Shown here: piece after piece, positions 1-9,035 of the stretch
Position numbering within the stretch: the first letter of the stretch is position 1
Layout of the letters: the number at the start of each line of letters is the position of its first letter
Assembly: GCF_000144625.1 (NCBI RefSeq)
Contig: NC_014376.1
Coordinates: 4,598,872 to 4,662,871 of the forward strand
Length of the DNA stretch: 64,000 nt
From: [Clostridium] saccharolyticum WM1
GTDB lineage: Bacteria; Bacillota; Clostridia; Lachnospirales; Lachnospiraceae
Reading direction: 5' to 3'
Position numbers and translations under genes: made by a program
Notes under the pieces: model-generated
Seen by the model: only the letters and a program-made list of their open reading frames with translations
Told to the model about the DNA's origin: nothing
Database searches by the model: none

Positions 1-1
1 C

Positions 2-1543
2 CTTTTGACTTTTTATGTAGTTGGAGCCGGTTTTACCGGTGTGGAGATGGCGGGAGAACTGGCAGAATATGTACCCTTCCTGTGCGAAGAGTATGAAATA
101 GATCCGTCTCTTGTTTCCATGCATGACGTGGATATATTAAAGAGAACAGTACCCATTCTTCCGGAGAAGCTGTCCGGTAAAGTAGAACGGCGCCTGGAAA
201 AGATGGGCGTAACGGTAATGATGGAAACCGGCGTGACGGCTATTGGCAAGGATTACATCGAGTTGAATCAAAACGGCAGGAAGAACCAGTATCCGGCCGG
301 GACGGTGATCTGGACAGCCGGTATCGAAAGCGCAGATATCACCGGGGAAGCGGCAAAAACCCTGGAATCCGTCGGACGCGGAAGAATCCAGGTTGATTCT
401 TACCTTCGGGCCAAGGATCATGAAGAAGTTTATGTGGTAGGCGACAACATGATGTATGTTCCCCAGGGGGAGAAAGATCCTGTTCCCCAGATGGTGGAAA
501 ACTGTGAGCAGAGCGCGGATACCGCTGCCCGCAATATGGTATGCGCCATTACGGGTACAGGTGCTATGGAGGAGTATCATCCATCCTTCCACGGTGTTAT
601 GGTTTCTGTAGGCGGCCGTTATGGAGTCGCAAGGGTAGGCCTTCCCAGCCATATGTTCAATCTTTGTTCCTTCTTTGCCATGTTATCAAAGCATTTTATT
701 AATGTGGTTTATTTTATCCAGGTACTGGGCTGGAATAAGGTTTGGAGCTATGTATGCCATGAATTCTTTACCATTCGCAACCGCAGAAGCTTTCTGGGCG
801 GGCATTTCTCCAACAGGACCCCAAGCTTCCTGCTGGCCCCTCTTCGGGTGTGGCTGGGTGCTGTATGGGTGTTTGAAGGTGTTATGAAGATTGTGGAAGG
901 CTGGATGGGCCAGCCTATGCTCAGCGGATTCTTTGGAGGCGCCAATCAGTTTTTCAACAGCATCCTGGCTCCCTACGGAATCACAGGCATCGGCGGAGCT
1001 GCTCCTTCTGCAGATGCAGTTGCCAGCGCAACCTCTGCTGCGGCTGACGCGGTTTCCAGTGCCACCGGAGCTGCAGCCGGTGCAGTATCTGCGGGTGTGC
1101 CTGTTTTCTCCTATCATATTTTAGGAATCATTGACGCTACCCTTGTCAGCTCTGTAGGCTTATCCCATGCTACTTTGTCTGATTATGCCTTTAAACTGGA
1201 CTTTGCACCTATGAACTGGTTTGTAAACAATGTCATCCTGCCTAACGGCGGACTGCAGCTTTTCATGCAGCGGGGGATCGTGATTGCAGAGATCCTCATC
1301 GGCCTTGCTTTGATGGCAGGTTTATTCAATTTCCTTTCCTCCGGTGTGTCCCTGGTGCTTCAGTTTATGTTCGTCTGTACCACCGGTCTTTACTTAAACA
1401 CGTTCTGGATGATTTTCGCCGGCATTGCAGTCTTAATCGGCGGCGGCAGAACCTTTGGTCTTGATTATTATGTCATGCCCTGGCTTAAGAAAAAATGGAG
1501 AAAACTTCCCTTTATAAGGAAGTGGTATTTATACAATGACTAA
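2..1543 (+). CDS. ndh2: Type II NADH dehydrogenase with C-terminal DoxX-like membrane domain (5' end outside window)
   Basis: Single-subunit NADH:quinone oxidoreductase that would pass electrons from NADH to a membrane quinone. The frame is already open at the window edge. The N-terminal FAD-binding Rossmann motif is missing, so the visible 512 residues are the C-terminal part. Seen: the NAD-binding GAGFTGVEMAGE motif at the start, VIWTAGIES and VYVVGDN typical of the NDH-2 family, then from about residue 275 a membrane region. An Ala/Ser-rich linker (about residues 330-367) lies before several hydrophobic helices ending in a GLDYYVMPW segment, resembling DoxX. The Ndh2 of the Listeria flavin-based EET locus is also NDH-2 with an extra membrane domain, so this is probably its counterpart. 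The stop overlaps the next gene by 8 bp, indicating co-transcription. Confidence 0.85.
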   Translation, partial: LLTFYVVGAGFTGVEMAGELAEYVPFLCEEYEIDPSLVSMHDVDILKRTVPILPEKLSGKVERRLEKMGVTVMMETGVTAIGKDYIELNQNGRKNQYPAGTVIWTAGIESADITGEAAKTLESVGRGRIQVDSYLRAKDHEEVYVVGDNMMYVPQGEKDPVPQMVENCEQSADTAARNMVCAITGTGAMEEYHPSFHGVMVSVGGRYGVARVGLPSHMFNLCSFFAMLSKHFINVVYFIQVLGWNKVWSYVCHEFFTIRNRRSFLGGHFSNRTPSFLLAPLRVWLGAVWVFEGVMKIVEGWMGQPMLSGFFGGANQFFNSILAPYGITGIGGAAPSADAVASATSAAADAVSSATGAAAGAVSAGVPVFSYHILGIIDATLVSSVGLSHATLSDYAFKLDFAPMNWFVNNVILPNGGLQLFMQRGIVIAEILIGLALMAGLFNFLSSGVSLVLQFMFVCTTGLYLNTFWMIFAGIAVLIGGGRTFGLDYYVMPWLKKKWRKLPFIRKWYLYND

Positions 1544-2522
1544 TAGAGAATTGTTGGAGGATTCCGTCGGGCTGCGGTATGATTTTGAAGAGGCATTTCA
1601 TTTGATGGCAGTGACTGTGGAGAAGCATTTAGCTTCCGCCCCTCCAGTCATCAGGAACTACACGGCCCATCTGGCGAAATCCACAGGCAAATTCATCCGT
1701 GCCTACGGTCTGATGGCCTGTTCCATGGATGAGGAAGATAAAGTCCCGGCGGACGCCGTCACTTTGGCATCTGCGGTAGAACTGCTGCATCTGGCTACCC
1801 TGGTTCATGACGATGTGATCGATGACGCTGATACAAGGCGGGGAATTGAAACGCTTCAAAAGAGATTCGGAAAAAAAGCTGCTGTCATCTGCGGAGATTA
1901 CCTGTTGTCTCTGGCGTTGAAACTGGCGTCTTCCATTCCTCAGAAAAACCAATATGAGGCATTGGATATGCCAAATTACCTGTGCAGGATCTGCATGGGT
2001 GAACTACGTCAGGAAATTAACAACGGGAACCTGGATTTGTCGGTTTACCGGTATTTAAGCATCATCAAGGGAAAGACTGCGGCTCTTTTTGAAGCCTCTT
2101 TTCACGGCGGCGCCATGCTTTCCACAAAAGATGAGAGAAAACTCCGCATGTACCGGAAGGCTGGAAACGATGTGGGCATGATTTTCCAGCTTATGGATGA
2201 CTGCATCGATTATGAGATGGAGGAGACGGAAGCCAAGAAAAATGTCCGCTCCGATTATGAAGAAGGAGTCGTTACCCTTCCTCTCATCCATGCGATGAAT
2301 CAGGATGAGAGTTTTTCCGGCCAGGTTAAAAATGGCCTTGTTTCCGCCAAGGAGCTTTATACCAAAGTTTTAGAAGCCGGAGGAACTGCTTATACAAAAG
2401 CCGTTGCCGGCAGATACTATGGAAAAGCTTCAAACACCATCGGCAATCTGGGATTATCCGAAGCCAAAAAGGCTCGAATCATGACCGTGGTGGATAAATC
2501 TTATTATGGTATTAAAAAATAA
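1536..2522 (+). CDS. Polyprenyl diphosphate synthase (HepS/DmkB-type)
   Basis: Trans-isoprenyl diphosphate synthase that elongates farnesyl/allylic diphosphate with isopentenyl diphosphate to make the quinone side chain. Both aspartate-rich motifs are present: DDVIDDADTRRG near residue 93 and DDCIDYE near residue 222. The length (328 aa) fits the family. It starts inside the end of the NADH dehydrogenase gene (8-bp overlap) and is followed 35 bp later by the FMN lipoprotein gene. In Listeria the EET locus carries a matching gene (dmkB) making the tail of demethylmenaquinone. Product chain length cannot be read from sequence here. Octaprenyl-type synthases are the alternative. Confidence 0.85.
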   Translation: MTNRELLEDSVGLRYDFEEAFHLMAVTVEKHLASAPPVIRNYTAHLAKSTGKFIRAYGLMACSMDEEDKVPADAVTLASAVELLHLATLVHDDVIDDADTRRGIETLQKRFGKKAAVICGDYLLSLALKLASSIPQKNQYEALDMPNYLCRICMGELRQEINNGNLDLSVYRYLSIIKGKTAALFEASFHGGAMLSTKDERKLRMYRKAGNDVGMIFQLMDDCIDYEMEETEAKKNVRSDYEEGVVTLPLIHAMNQDESFSGQVKNGLVSAKELYTKVLEAGGTAYTKAVAGRYYGKASNTIGNLGLSEAKKARIMTVVDKSYYGIKK

Positions 2523-2557
2523 TACAATAGAAAGCAACATAAGGAGGAGTAATTTCT

Positions 2558-3673
2558 ATGAAAAAACGAGTATTAGCTTTAGGATGCGGCCTCATGGCAG
2601 CAGCCTCCATTCTGGCAGGGTGTTCTTCCAATTTAAAGCAGACACCGACAACTGCAGCACCGACAGAAGCTGCAACTACTGCCGCACCGGACACTCAGGC
2701 AGAAACCACCACAGAAGCTGCAAAGGCTGAGGCTGCAGGCGGCGCCCTGTCTACGGGTTATGCAGTACTTTCTTCCATCGGTAAATCTACGGATGCAGGC
2801 GAAAAAGATGGCCTTGCTGAAGTAGATACCATGTTTGCAGCCGTACTGGTCGACGAAAGCGGAAAGATCGTAGACTGTAAGATTGATTCCATTCAGACCA
2901 AGGTAAACTTCTCCAAGGAAGGGAAACTACTTACAGATCTTGGTACTGTCGTTGAATCCAAAAATGAACTGGGAGAGAAATACGGCATGAAAAAAGCTTC
3001 CGGTATCAGCAAGGAATGGAATGAGCAGGCTGCCGGCTTTGCCAAGTATGTCATCGGAAAAACAGCTGATGAAGTTAAGGGAATCGCTGTTTCTTCTGAG
3101 GGCCTTGCAGACGATGCAGACTTAAAGGCTACCATCACCGTTCATATCGGAGACTTTATTAATGTTGTTGATCAGGCTGTTGCTAATGCCAAGAGCGCTG
3201 GCGCTGCAGAAGGCGACAAACTGGGCTATGGCATCGTAACCGGTATCAGAAAGTCCAAAGATGCAGCCGCAGATGCTGACGGTGTCGCACAGGCTTATTC
3301 TACCTACACCATTGCCACCTTTGGCGCAGACGGAAAAATCACAAGCTGTGTTCTGGACGCTTCTCAGGTCAATGTAAACTTCAATGCTGCCGGCAAGATC
3401 ACCAGCGACTTAAAGTCCACTGATTTTAAGACCAAGGATCAGCTGGGTGATGCCTATGGCATGAAAAAAGCTTCCGGTATCGGAAAAGAATGGAATGAGC
3501 AGGCTGCCAGCTTCGCAGATTATGCAGTTGGCAAGACCGCCAGTGAGATTACAGGACTTGCAATTGATGAAAAAGAAGGTGCACCAACAGATGCCGATTT
3601 AAAGGCCAGCGTTACCGTTGGTATTGGTGATTTCCAGACTGGTATCTCCAAGGCAGAAGCAAATGCAAAATAA
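2558..3673 (+). CDS. Lipoprotein with two FMN-binding-like repeats (PplA-like)
   Basis: Predicted surface lipoprotein: a lipobox LAGC places the lipidated cysteine at residue 22, followed by a Thr/Ala/Pro-rich spacer (to about residue 65) that would lift the protein off the membrane. Two repeats of about 150 residues follow. Each contains a nearly identical YGMKKASGI.KEWNEQA block and ends in DADLKA(T/S).TV.IGDF (Asp188-Thr194 and Asp347-Thr353). These resemble the ApbE flavinylation motif, with Lys where Gly is usual, so the covalent FMN sites are probably Thr194 and Thr353 or their neighbours (inference). In Listeria, PplA is such a two-FMN electron shuttle. RBS AAGGAGG lies upstream of the ATG. 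The neighbouring apbE would supply the FMN. Confidence 0.8.
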   Translation: MKKRVLALGCGLMAAASILAGCSSNLKQTPTTAAPTEAATTAAPDTQAETTTEAAKAEAAGGALSTGYAVLSSIGKSTDAGEKDGLAEVDTMFAAVLVDESGKIVDCKIDSIQTKVNFSKEGKLLTDLGTVVESKNELGEKYGMKKASGISKEWNEQAAGFAKYVIGKTADEVKGIAVSSEGLADDADLKATITVHIGDFINVVDQAVANAKSAGAAEGDKLGYGIVTGIRKSKDAAADADGVAQAYSTYTIATFGADGKITSCVLDASQVNVNFNAAGKITSDLKSTDFKTKDQLGDAYGMKKASGIGKEWNEQAASFADYAVGKTASEITGLAIDEKEGAPTDADLKASVTVGIGDFQTGISKAEANAK

Positions 3674-4736
3674 AAAAGCAGCAAAATTTATTATAATTGC
3701 CGGAACTCTGGCAGCGCTTACTATGGCGGCGGTGAATACCGCCGCCATAGGAGCAAAAAAGGAACAAAAATACCACGCCGAATTTTTGAATCTCTTCGAT
3801 ACCGTCACACAGATTGTAGGATATGCCAAAAATAAAGAGGAATTTACTGAACTTGCTACGGAAGTACATGACGAGCTGGAAACGTACCACAAACTGTATG
3901 ACATCTATCATGATTATGAAGGGATACCCAATATTAAGACCATCAATGATAATGCCGGCAAAGGCCCTGTAAAGGTGGACCCGAAGATCATACAAATGCT
4001 GAGCCTGGCCAGGGAAGCCTATGAAAAAACAGACGGTAAGGTGAATGTGGCCATGGGAAGTGTTCTTTCCATCTGGCATGACTACCGTACCGCAGGCTTA
4101 GAAACTCCGGAAACAGCTCAGGTTCCCCCTATGGATGAGCTGAAAGCGGCCGCCCTGCATACGGATTTTTCAAAGGTAATTATCGATGAAGAAGCTTCTA
4201 CCGTATATCTGGAAGACCCTGATATGAGGCTGGACGTGGGATCCATAGCAAAAGGCTATGCCACAGAGCAGGTTGCAGAATTTCTGGAAGCAAAAGGGAC
4301 CGATCATATTCTTCTCAGCGTAGGAGGCAATATCCGCGCCATTGGGAAGCGTGCAGACGGAAAGCCTTGGAAACTGGATATTCAGAACCCGGATACTGAC
4401 AGCGAAAAAACCGCCATCGACACGTTGGGTCTGGACGGGCTTTCACTTGTCAGCAGCGGTGATTATGAAAGATACTATGTGGTAGACGGGGTAAAATACC
4501 ATCATATCATTGATGCAGATACACTGATGCCTGCGGCATACTTCCGGGCGGTCTCTATCGTTTGCAGGGATTCCGGCTGGGCGGATGCCCTTTCTACCGC
4601 CATATTTAACCTTCCCTATGAAAAGGGGCTGGCGCTGGTTGAACGCATGGATGATGTGGAAGCAATGTGGGTCATGCCGGATGACAGCATCCGGACAAGC
4701 AGCGGCTATGAGGCATACCGCAGCCATGACCGCTGA
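3663..4736 (+). CDS. apbE: FAD:protein FMN transferase (ApbE/FmnB)
   Basis: Transfers FMN from FAD to a Ser/Thr of a target protein outside the membrane; the target here is most likely the preceding two-repeat lipoprotein. The start ATG at 3663 overlaps the lipoprotein stop by 11 bp; an upstream in-frame GTG exists but is less plausible. An N-terminal hydrophobic stretch (about residues 7-28) looks like an uncleaved anchor or signal peptide without a lipobox. Family hallmarks seen: LFDTVTQIVGYA near the start, LDVGSIAKGYATEQV, LLSVGGNIRAIGKR, YHHIIDADT and the following metal-binding Ser/Thr/Asp region. At 357 aa it is of normal size. Confidence 0.92.
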   Translation: MQNKKAAKFIIIAGTLAALTMAAVNTAAIGAKKEQKYHAEFLNLFDTVTQIVGYAKNKEEFTELATEVHDELETYHKLYDIYHDYEGIPNIKTINDNAGKGPVKVDPKIIQMLSLAREAYEKTDGKVNVAMGSVLSIWHDYRTAGLETPETAQVPPMDELKAAALHTDFSKVIIDEEASTVYLEDPDMRLDVGSIAKGYATEQVAEFLEAKGTDHILLSVGGNIRAIGKRADGKPWKLDIQNPDTDSEKTAIDTLGLDGLSLVSSGDYERYYVVDGVKYHHIIDADTLMPAAYFRAVSIVCRDSGWADALSTAIFNLPYEKGLALVERMDDVEAMWVMPDDSIRTSSGYEAYRSHDR

Positions 4737-4806
4737 TTTTACAAGCACCCTGCGGGTATCCCTGGATGCCCGAAGATCATGGGCAGATTAGAGGAAAGGT
4801 GGATAT

Positions 4807-6534
4807 ATGTCATATAGAGGACTGCAGGATTTTATTCAAACATTGGAAACGAGAGGGGAGCTGACCCGTGTAAGGGCAAAGGTATCCCCTCTCTTTGAAA
4901 TAACGGAGATCACTGACAGGGTCTGCAAATCAGAAAATCCCGGCGGCAAAGCGCTTCTTTTTGAACATGTGGAAGGCTCCCCCTATCCGGTGCTGATGAA
5001 CGCCTTCGGCACGGATGGCAGAATGGCCCTTTCCCTTGGAGCAGACAGCCTGGAGGATATTGCAGCAGACATCGATGCCTATTTGGATTTTGGAAACTAT
5101 ACGTCTGTTTCAAAGCTGATTTCCTTTGCACCAAAGCTGCTGCGCCTGTTGTGCTGTTTCCCTATCCGAAGCAGTATTCACCTGCGGCGTCCAAGCTGCC
5201 AGCAGGTGATCGAGAGAGAACCGGATCTGGGGAAACTGCCGGTACTCCAGTGCTGGCCACTGGACGGAGGCCGTTTCTTTACTCTTCCTCTTGTCTTTAC
5301 AAAATACCCTGACACAAAGCTTCAGAACATCGGCATGTACCGGATGCAGGTACTGGATTCCAGGACCACGGCCATGCACTGGCAGAAGCACAAGGACGGA
5401 GCCGGCATTTACGAGGCATACCGTAAAAAAGGCTGTCCAATGCCCGTATCCGTTGTACTGGGAGGGGACCCGGCCATCACCTATGCTTCCACGGCACCTC
5501 TTCCGCCAAAACTGGATGAGATGATGCTGGCTGGATTTCTCAGGAAACGGCCGGTGAAAATGGTAAAATGCATTACCAACGATCTCTACGTGCCTGAGGA
5601 TGCGGAATTTGTGCTGGAAGGCTATGTGGATCCCCAGGAAGATCTGGTTTGGGAAGGACCTTTTGGGGATCATACGGGTTATTATTCCCTGGCGGACTGG
5701 TATCCTAAATTTCATGTCACAACCATCACCCGCAAAAAGCATCCGGTTTATCCTGCCACTGTGGTTGGTAAGCCACCTATGGAAGACTGCTATATGGCAA
5801 AGGCTACGGAACGAATTTTCCTTCCTATTTTAAAAATGGTAATTCCTGAGCTGCGGGATATCCATCTACCCTTTGAAGGAGTCTTCCATAACTGCGCAGT
5901 GGTATCCGTAAAACCTTCCTATCCTGGCGCTGCCAGGACCGTTATGAACGCTATCTGGGGTATGGGACAGATGAGGACCGCCAAGATGATCGTGGCAGTT
6001 GATGAAACCATTGATCCCAGTGATACGGCGGCAGTCTGGCGGGAGGTGTTGCGCTATGCCCATCCCGGAGAGGACTTTGTGGTCAGCAAAGGGCCATTGG
6101 ATGCCTTAGATCACTCCTCTGATTACCCCTTGTACGGCGGACGGCTTGGCATTGATGCCACCAGCAAAGGGAAAGAAGCATTCCCCCAGGGCTCCATTTT
6201 CGTTCTGCCCCTCCATAAGGAACAGCCCTGGGAAGGAAGGCAAAAAGCCCTTGCTTTATTGGAAGAGAAAAAGGCTTCCCTCATAGTAGTTGTAGACGAG
6301 GATGTGGACCCCTCGGATCATTCCACCGTCATGTGGCGGGTGTTCAACAATATTGACGTTACCAGAGACATGTTTACTGCAGGCCGGCGGGCAGCTTTTG
6401 ACGCCACAAGAAAAAGACTGGAGGAAGGACTTTCCCGTCCCTGGCCCGAAGACATTGTGATGACGGATGAGGTCAGAAAAAAGGTATCAGAGAAATGGAG
6501 TACTTATGGGATCGATCATGATAAAAATAGTTAA
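4807..6534 (+). CDS. ubiD: UbiD-family prenylated-FMN-dependent decarboxylase (MqnL-like)
   Basis: Decarboxylase of the UbiD family, which needs prenylated FMN made by UbiX. With the adjacent UbiA and UbiX homologues it matches the late steps of the futalosine-type menaquinone pathway (MqnL), removing the ring carboxylate of a prenylated naphthoate. The protein is 575 aa, full length. Recognisable blocks: GLQDFIQTLETRGELTRV at the N-terminus, ENPGGKALLFE, LGGDPAITYAS, VWEGPFGDHTGYYS (carrying the conserved acid), and DVDPSDHSTVMWRVFNN near the C-terminus. RBS GAGGAAAGG precedes the ATG. Aromatic-acid decarboxylase is an alternative, but the operon context favours quinone synthesis. Confidence 0.88.
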   Translation: MSYRGLQDFIQTLETRGELTRVRAKVSPLFEITEITDRVCKSENPGGKALLFEHVEGSPYPVLMNAFGTDGRMALSLGADSLEDIAADIDAYLDFGNYTSVSKLISFAPKLLRLLCCFPIRSSIHLRRPSCQQVIEREPDLGKLPVLQCWPLDGGRFFTLPLVFTKYPDTKLQNIGMYRMQVLDSRTTAMHWQKHKDGAGIYEAYRKKGCPMPVSVVLGGDPAITYASTAPLPPKLDEMMLAGFLRKRPVKMVKCITNDLYVPEDAEFVLEGYVDPQEDLVWEGPFGDHTGYYSLADWYPKFHVTTITRKKHPVYPATVVGKPPMEDCYMAKATERIFLPILKMVIPELRDIHLPFEGVFHNCAVVSVKPSYPGAARTVMNAIWGMGQMRTAKMIVAVDETIDPSDTAAVWREVLRYAHPGEDFVVSKGPLDALDHSSDYPLYGGRLGIDATSKGKEAFPQGSIFVLPLHKEQPWEGRQKALALLEEKKASLIVVVDEDVDPSDHSTVMWRVFNNIDVTRDMFTAGRRAAFDATRKRLEEGLSRPWPEDIVMTDEVRKKVSEKWSTYGIDHDKNS

Positions 6535-7384
6535 TAAACTGAATGAATACGGGAAACTGGTCATGTTCAGCCATACCATCTTTTCCCTGGCCTTCGCTGC
6601 GGTAGCCCTCCTTGCAGCTTCCGGGGGCCGGCCGGATCCAAAGGTGGTGTTCTGGGCTGCCCTTGCCTTTTTAAGTGCCAGAACAGGGGCCAATGCCCTA
6701 AACCGGGTGGTGGATGCCAGGATCGACGCAAAAAACCCCAGGACAGCCAGCCGCCAGATTCCCCGGGGGGATATTGGAATAAGGGAGACCCTGGCCCTGG
6801 TGGCTGTCTGCTTTCTGGTTATGGTGTTCAGCGCTTCCCGGTTAAACTTATTGTGCCTCCTCCTGTCTCCCATTGCTTTGTTCCTGATGACGATTTACTC
6901 CTACACAAAGCGATTTACCTGGATGTGCCATCTGGTTCTGGGAATTACGTGCGCCTGCGCTCCCGTAGGGGCGTGGCTGGCGGTAACGGGGCATTTCTCC
7001 CTGATACCGCTTTTCTTTGGCGCGGCAAACTGCCTCTGGACCGGGGGATTTGATATTATCTACGGCTCTCAGGATTATGAATTTGATAAGGCAAACGGCC
7101 TTCATTCCATTCCGGTCCGGTACGGCATAAAAGGCGGATTAATCATCAGCACCCTGTTCCATGGGGCGGCACTTTTTTGCCTGTGCTTTGCCGGTGTTCT
7201 ACTTTATCCTCAGTTTGGTTTGCTTTACGGAACAGGTCTGGGAATCATTGCAGTCCTGATGGTGATCCAGCACCGGCTGGTATCACCGGACCACCTGGAA
7301 AATGTTAATATTGCATCATACAGCATCAGCCAGATCACCAGCATCGTGCTTCTGGTTTTCGGGACTTTGGATGTATACTTTTAA
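6506..7384 (+). CDS. ubiA: UbiA-family prenyltransferase (MqnP/DmkA-like)
   Basis: Integral-membrane aromatic prenyltransferase attaching the polyprenyl chain to a ring acid. Both Asp-rich catalytic motifs are present: NRVVDARIDAKNPRTASRQ (about residue 65) and YGSQDYEFDKANGLHSIPVR (about residue 185), the form typical of 4-hydroxybenzoate/MqnP-type enzymes rather than MenA. Around eight hydrophobic helices are visible. I place the start at ATG 6506 because GGAG lies 5 nt upstream; this overlaps ubiD by 29 bp. An alternative ATG at 6518 has no better RBS. It sits between ubiD and ubiX, as expected for coupled prenylation and decarboxylation. Confidence 0.9.
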   Translation: MGSIMIKIVNKLNEYGKLVMFSHTIFSLAFAAVALLAASGGRPDPKVVFWAALAFLSARTGANALNRVVDARIDAKNPRTASRQIPRGDIGIRETLALVAVCFLVMVFSASRLNLLCLLLSPIALFLMTIYSYTKRFTWMCHLVLGITCACAPVGAWLAVTGHFSLIPLFFGAANCLWTGGFDIIYGSQDYEFDKANGLHSIPVRYGIKGGLIISTLFHGAALFCLCFAGVLLYPQFGLLYGTGLGIIAVLMVIQHRLVSPDHLENVNIASYSISQITSIVLLVFGTLDVYF

Positions 7385-7405
7385 AGCAAAGGAAAGAGAC
7401 GGACA

Positions 7406-7990
7406 ATGAAACAATATGTAGTTGGAATAACAGGCGCAAGCGGCAGTATTTACGGCCTGCGGACAACGGAGGCCCTGCTTGAGGCCGGAGCCAGAGTGCG
7501 GCTCATACTGACCGGAACCGGGGAAAAGGTGGTTGCCTACGAGACCGGACAGGAAGCCGGTGAGTGGATCGCCGGCTTTAAGAAACGATTCCCGGATCAG
7601 CTTATTCCGGAAGATAACAGTGATCTGTTTTCTGCGTCTGCCAGCGGTTCCCATCTGGCGGATGGAATGATTATTGCCCCTTGCTCCATGTCAAAACTGG
7701 CCCACATTTCGGCAGGCATTACACCGGATCTGATGACACGGGCTGCGGATGTGGCACTGAAGCAGCGCCGACCTCTGGTGCTGATGCCAAGGGAAACCCC
7801 CCTGTCCCAGATCCATCTGAAAAATATGCTGGCACTGGCAGAGTGCGGAGCCTTTATCGTACCCGCCATGCCCGCCTTCTATCAAAAGCCAAAAAGCCTT
7901 GATGACATGGCAGATTTCATGGCAGGCCGGGTATTGGACTGCCTGGGAGTGGAAAACCACCGGTATGCCAGGTGGAAAGAAGAAGTATAA
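7406..7990 (+). CDS. ubiX: Flavin prenyltransferase (UbiX/MqnM-like)
   Basis: Makes the prenylated-FMN cofactor used by the UbiD decarboxylase encoded two genes upstream, by adding a dimethylallyl group to reduced FMN. The FMN-binding motif GITGASGSIYG is at residues 8-18; the family's APCSM.KLA, ITPDLMTRAADVALK and PRETPLSQIHL.NML blocks are all present. The length (194 aa) is normal. The gene is 21 bp downstream of ubiA in the same operon. With ubiA and ubiD it forms a complete prenylation-decarboxylation set; genes for making the naphthoate ring itself are not in this window. Confidence 0.93.
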   Translation: MKQYVVGITGASGSIYGLRTTEALLEAGARVRLILTGTGEKVVAYETGQEAGEWIAGFKKRFPDQLIPEDNSDLFSASASGSHLADGMIIAPCSMSKLAHISAGITPDLMTRAADVALKQRRPLVLMPRETPLSQIHLKNMLALAECGAFIVPAMPAFYQKPKSLDDMADFMAGRVLDCLGVENHRYARWKEEV

Positions 7991-8033
7991 AATAATATAT
8001 ATCAAATAACTAAAAAGGATTATAAGAAAATAT

Positions 8034-9008
8034 ATGGAAAATTCAGGAAAGAAAACAATGAAACAACGCCTCTTAAGAGGCAGAAAAATCCTCCCTCTGC
8101 TGCTGTGGGGCGCAGCGGCCGCCCTTTTAAGCGGTTGTACCGGCAAGGCCGCTCCCCCGGTGGATACCACTATTCATTTGGGAGTCATGTATTCTTCCGA
8201 TATCGTACCCCTTACCATCATTACAGAACAGGGACTTGATAAAAAGTACGGGTTTCAGCTGGATATGCAGGTATTTTCTTCGGCCAAAGACCGGGATGCG
8301 GCCCTTCAGGCCGGAAAGCTGGACGGAGTGTTTACTGATTTTATCGGTCTGTGCATGTATCAGAATGCCGGACTGGACGTAAAGGCTACCGGATGTACGG
8401 ATGGGGATTATGTACTGCTGGCCGGAAAAGATACCGGGATCACTTCTCTGGAAGCTGGAGCCGGAAAAAGCATTGCAATATCAGAAAATACTCTGATTGA
8501 ATATTCTCTTGATTATATTTTAAATAATGCCGGATTGGATGATACATATCTGGACAAGCAGGTGGTGCCGAGGATCCCTGACAGACTTGAAATGCTGCGA
8601 AACGGCAAAGTAGATCTGGTTCTTCTGCCGGAGCCCTTTTCCACTCTTGCCATTAAGGATGGCGCCGTCATCCTGGGAAGCGCCAACACGGACGGGCTGT
8701 ATCCCGCAGTATCTGCATTCACACAGAAAGCCATTGAAGAAAAATCCGCCCCCCTTCAAAAGATGTATCAGGCATACGATGAAGCCGTTGACTACCTTAA
8801 CAGCACACCTCTTAAGGAATATGAAGCCGTTGTCATCAAGGGTGCAGGTTACCCGGAGGAACTTACCGGAAGCATCAAGCTTCCTGTATTCCGGAAAAAT
8901 GAGCTGCCAAAGACTGCTGACCTGCAGGCTGCCGTGGAATGGGCATCAGAGAAAGGGTTATGCAGCCCAGATTTAAAGCCCGAAGAATTGATGGGAAAAC
9001 TGAAATAA
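8034..9008 (+). CDS. ABC transporter substrate-binding lipoprotein (NMT1/SsuA-like)
   Basis: Extracellular solute-binding lipoprotein of the NMT1/SsuA/TauA class (thiamine-precursor, sulfonate and aromatic-acid binders). The lipobox LSGC gives a lipidated Cys35. The start could also be ATG 8058, which gives a shorter signal peptide. Family features: IHLGVMYSSDIVPLTIITEQGLDKKYG, GKLDGVFTDFIGL, a central SIAISENTLIEYSLDYIL block and LVLLPEPFSTLAIKDG. It begins 43 bp after ubiX and precedes its own ATPase and permease. Substrate unknown. Because the genes follow a quinone set lacking ring-forming enzymes, a naphthoate or related precursor is a reasonable guess (inference only). Confidence 0.8.
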   Translation: MENSGKKTMKQRLLRGRKILPLLLWGAAAALLSGCTGKAAPPVDTTIHLGVMYSSDIVPLTIITEQGLDKKYGFQLDMQVFSSAKDRDAALQAGKLDGVFTDFIGLCMYQNAGLDVKATGCTDGDYVLLAGKDTGITSLEAGAGKSIAISENTLIEYSLDYILNNAGLDDTYLDKQVVPRIPDRLEMLRNGKVDLVLLPEPFSTLAIKDGAVILGSANTDGLYPAVSAFTQKAIEEKSAPLQKMYQAYDEAVDYLNSTPLKEYEAVVIKGAGYPEELTGSIKLPVFRKNELPKTADLQAAVEWASEKGLCSPDLKPEELMGKLK

Positions 9009-9035
9009 AAAATCAGGATGAAAGGAGGGAACCAG

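Noticed and set aside
137..652. 171-residue minus-strand frame opposite the NADH dehydrogenase gene
   Set aside because: Antisense shadow of a clearly conserved enzyme; no RBS and no recognisable domain.
5110..5742. 210-residue minus-strand frame opposite ubiD
   Set aside because: Antisense shadow; composition follows the codon pattern of ubiD.
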